From contig NZ_JASZYE010000003.1 of NCBI RefSeq assembly GCF_030317145.1, positions 310,001 to 374,000 of the forward strand: DNA of 64,000 nucleotides, written 5' to 3'. The translations under genes were made by a program, and so were the position numbers. Below are positions 61,817-64,000 of the stretch, piece by piece. The notes below the pieces were generated by a model. The model was not told the DNA's origin. It saw nothing but the letters and a program-made list of their open reading frames with translations, and did no database searches. The stretch is from Variovorax flavidus. Its GTDB lineage: Bacteria; Pseudomonadota; Gammaproteobacteria; Burkholderiales; Burkholderiaceae_C. Each line of letters begins with the position of its first letter. Position 1 is the stretch's first letter.

Positions 61817-62350
61817 CTACGCCCGTCGCCATGATTGCAGGTCGCCGGCGTCGAGCTTGCCCATTTTACGCGCCGCCACGGACCCTCCCCCGTCGATGAA
61901 CAGGGTGAAGGGCAACCCGCCCGCCGTGTTCCCCAATTGCTTGACCAGTTCGGTGCCTTGCAAGCCGGCCAGGCCGATCGGATAGCTGACCGGCGTCTTG
62001 CTCAGGAATTTGCGCACGGCGCTGGGCTGATCGATGGCCAAACCGATCACTTGCCAGCCGTTGGAAGCGTTTTCGCGAAAGAAGGCGTCGATCATCGGCA
62101 TCTCCTCCACGCAGGGTGGGCACCACGTCGCCCAGAAGTTGACGATCAGCGGTTTGCCGCGCAGGGCATCGAAGGCCACCTCTCCCCCTTCCGGGCGCTC
62201 GAAGCGCTGAGACCAGAAGCCCTCATCGAGGGGCTCGCCACCCCCGCGCGCAGACTGGCTTCGCCAGAAAGCGCCCCCCACCCCGGCCAGCGCCGCGACT
62301 GCCGCGACGCCACCGTAAAGCCAGCCACGACGCGTTGGCCTGAAGGTCAT
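61817..62350 (-). CDS. TlpA-like periplasmic thioredoxin
   Basis: A 177-residue thiol-disulfide oxidoreductase. An N-terminal membrane anchor or signal (RRGWLYGGVAAVAALAGVGG) is followed by a thioredoxin domain with the active site WCPPC (residues 76-80) in NFWATWCPPCVEEMP and a cis-proline region GGLPFTLFID. Likely roles are redox maintenance of periplasmic proteins such as apocytochromes. Its ATG overlaps the stop of the upstream gene. Confidence 0.9.
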   Translation of the reverse strand: MTFRPTRRGWLYGGVAAVAALAGVGGAFWRSQSARGGGEPLDEGFWSQRFERPEGGEVAFDALRGKPLIVNFWATWCPPCVEEMPMIDAFFRENASNGWQVIGLAIDQPSAVRKFLSKTPVSYPIGLAGLQGTELVKQLGNTAGGLPFTLFIDGGGSVAARKMGKLDAGDLQSWRRA

Positions 62351-62940
62351 CCACTGTCCTTTTCTATCAGCCGCCGGAGCGCGGCCTGGTTGCCTCGCGG
62401 GACGCGGCCCTGAGTGTCGGGCTTGAGCGCCCCTCGCAGATCGTCAAGGTCATAGACAAGAAGATGCACGCCAATTTCCTCGCCCAGCGCGCGGCTGGTG
62501 GCGTGCACGCTCAGTGCCTCGACCTGCTCACCATGGAAACCGGTGACCATGCGCGGCTCGTAGTCCACGTGATGGTCGATCAACGCGATTTCCGCCGATT
62601 TCGAGTCGTCGCAGAACAGCTGGATATAGATATCCGACAGACGCGTCGCAGTGCCATGCCACACCGCGCCGCCCACGTGCGGCCGGAACTGCGCCATCCG
62701 CTCCATCCACTCCAGTGCCAGCACGCGCAGCGCGTGCAACTCCTTGGGCTGGGTGTCGGCGCAATAAAGCTGGATGTAGTCGCGGACTTCCGCCTCGACT
62801 TCATCGTTGTTCGGCAGTGCGGTGCGCACGGGCAGCCCCAGGTCGCGCAGTGCGCGGCGCTTGGCGGGCCCGTACTCCAGCCCTTCCTCGACGACGAGGC
62901 GGGCCGCAGCGGCGGCGATTTCCTGCTTGGACATGTCCAT
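62347..62940 (-). CDS. Conserved protein of unknown function upstream of a TlpA-like gene
   Basis: A 197-residue soluble protein without signal or membrane segment. The N-terminus (MDMSKQEIAAAAARLVVEEG) is helical; the rest has LPNNDEVEAEVRDYIQLYC, GTATRLSDIYIQLFCDDSKSAEI and a histidine-rich IDHHVDYEP. I recognise no named family. It is divergent from mpl and coupled to the TlpA-like gene by an ATGA overlap. Confidence 0.7.
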   Translation of the reverse strand: MDMSKQEIAAAAARLVVEEGLEYGPAKRRALRDLGLPVRTALPNNDEVEAEVRDYIQLYCADTQPKELHALRVLALEWMERMAQFRPHVGGAVWHGTATRLSDIYIQLFCDDSKSAEIALIDHHVDYEPRMVTGFHGEQVEALSVHATSRALGEEIGVHLLVYDLDDLRGALKPDTQGRVPRGNQAALRRLIEKDSG

Positions 62941-62995
62941 CGGTTCATTTTGCCCGCAGTACGCCGCTCGCAGAAGACCGCATCACTTGCGTCCC

Positions 62996-63001
62996 TAGAA
63001 T
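62996..63001 (+). promoter_or_regulatory. Candidate -10 element (TAGAAT) abutting the mpl start
   Basis: TAGAAT ends six bases before the mpl ATG, as for the phosphatase at 15979, implying a leaderless or near-leaderless transcript. No clear -35 is seen. Confidence 0.35.
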
Positions 63002-63007
63002 CGCCGG

Positions 63008-64000
63008 ATGCACATTCACATTCTCGGCATCTGCGGGACCTTCATGGGAGGCGTCGCGGCGCTGGCGCGCGAAGCCGGCCACCGGGTGACCGGCTGCGAC
63101 GCCGGTGTCTACCCGCCGATGAGCGATCAGCTGAGAGCGCTCGGCATCGACCTGATCGAAGGCTTTGGCGTCGATCAACTGGCATTGAAGCCGGATGTTT
63201 TCGTGGTCGGCAACGTGGTTTCACGCGCCCGGCTGGCCGACGGGACGCCCAAGTTCCCGTTGATGGAAGCCATTCTGGACGCGGGCGCGAGCTATACCAG
63301 CGGCCCGCAATGGCTGGCCGAACACGTGCTGCAGGGCCGGCACGTGCTGGCTGTCGCCGGCACGCACGGCAAGACGACCACGACGTCGATGCTGGCCTGG
63401 ATCCTGGAGCGCGCCGGCCTGGCGCCGGGATTCCTGGTGGGCGGCGTGCCGCTCGACTTCGGCGTTTCGGCCCGGCTGGGGAGAGGCGTGCAATCGACCT
63501 TCGTCATCGAAGCCGACGAATACGACACGGCCTTTTTCGACAAGCGCAGCAAGTTTGTCCACTACCGGCCGCGCACCGCCGTTCTGAACAACCTCGAGTT
63601 CGACCACGCCGACATCTTCGATGACCTGGCGGCGATCGAGCGGCAGTTCCATCACCTCGTGCGTACGGTGCCGGGCACGGGGCGCGTGGTCGTCAATGCC
63701 ACGGAAGAAAGCCTGCAACGCGTGCTGGCCCAGGGCTGCTGGAGCGAACTCGCCCGTTTCGGCGCCGGTGGCGAGTGGCAGGCGCTGGGATCGCACGATG
63801 CCTTTGACGTGCTTCGCCAAGGCGAGCGCATGGGGCGTGTCGAATGGGCGCTTTCCGGCTTGCACAACCAGATGAATGCGCTCGCCGCGATCGCGGCGGC
63901 CGAGCATGTGGGCGTCTCGCCGGCGGCTGCGGCTGACGCGCTCGGTAGCTTCCGCAACGTGCGCCGTCGCATGGAATTGCGCGGCACGGTGAACCGCCTG
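63008..64000 (+). CDS. mpl: Murein tripeptide ligase Mpl, 5' part
   Basis: The first 331 codons of UDP-N-acetylmuramate:L-alanyl-gamma-D-glutamyl-meso-diaminopimelate ligase; the gene continues past the window. It reattaches recycled murein tripeptide to UDP-MurNAc. The N-terminus MHIHILGICGTFMGGVAALA is the Mur-ligase nucleotide-sugar motif, the ATP loop is AGTHGKTTTTS, and EADEYDTAFFDKRSKFVHY and NNLEFDHADIF are typical of Mpl rather than MurC. Together with ampD this window carries two murein-recycling genes. Confidence 0.95.
   Translation, partial: MHIHILGICGTFMGGVAALAREAGHRVTGCDAGVYPPMSDQLRALGIDLIEGFGVDQLALKPDVFVVGNVVSRARLADGTPKFPLMEAILDAGASYTSGPQWLAEHVLQGRHVLAVAGTHGKTTTTSMLAWILERAGLAPGFLVGGVPLDFGVSARLGRGVQSTFVIEADEYDTAFFDKRSKFVHYRPRTAVLNNLEFDHADIFDDLAAIERQFHHLVRTVPGTGRVVVNATEESLQRVLAQGCWSELARFGAGGEWQALGSHDAFDVLRQGERMGRVEWALSGLHNQMNALAAIAAAEHVGVSPAAAADALGSFRNVRRRMELRGTVNRL

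Overview
The window is GC-rich, densely packed chromosome of a betaproteobacterium, most likely family Comamonadaceae and Variovorax-like. This is inferred from gene order typical of Burkholderiales (accB-accC-prmA-DUF3426-pfkB; a PilS/PilR-type pair followed by ampD; nrdA-nrdB and a Lys/Ala-rich histone-like gene) and from a roughly 90-base intergenic repeat seen six times plus one decayed copy. No rRNA, tRNA, CRISPR array or insertion sequence was seen.

Layout. 1-3000: end of a MocR-type aminotransferase or regulator, a ROK sugar kinase, a DUF2905 membrane protein and hisN. 3143-4014: a two-gene, less GC-rich island with a PAAR-like protein and a small exported protein. 4286-7994: a taurine/sulfonate-type ABC importer with a TauD-like dioxygenase. 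8126-11986: midA, an FolM-like reductase, folB, ttcA and a DUF4136 lipoprotein. 12026-15466: an 1146-residue surface protein with seven Ig-like repeats. 15979-16620: a histidine phosphatase.

17028-31870 is the accessory highlight. It is a five-gene, translationally coupled operon for a hybrid peptide-polyketide: A-T-KS-AT-ACP-aminotransferase, then C-A-T-C-T, an Sfp-type phosphopantetheinyl transferase, and two small alpha/beta-hydrolase-fold proteins with unusual nucleophile elbows. An MdtABC-type RND pump and its adaptor (31976-36375) converge on the operon and may export the product. The assembly line lacks a thioesterase and its last carrier domain has no adenylation partner, so release and final loading are open questions. 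I do not recognise the product.

36587-44558: an exported protein, miaB, then a glrK-qseG-glrR-like two-component operon. Directly downstream are two GlrR-type operators (TGTC-N10-GACA form) and a near-ideal sigma-54 promoter pointing at opgH, the periplasmic glucan glucosyltransferase. This suggests that GlrKR controls glucan synthesis here.

44702-64000: ffh, a CcsA-like cytochrome c assembly protein, a small metal-binding-like protein, pilS/pilR, ampD, nrdA/nrdB (with a pair of NrdR boxes), a histone H1-like protein, a PfkB kinase, a DUF3426 protein, prmA, accC, accB, a TlpA-like thioredoxin, an unknown conserved protein, and the start of mpl, which runs off the window.
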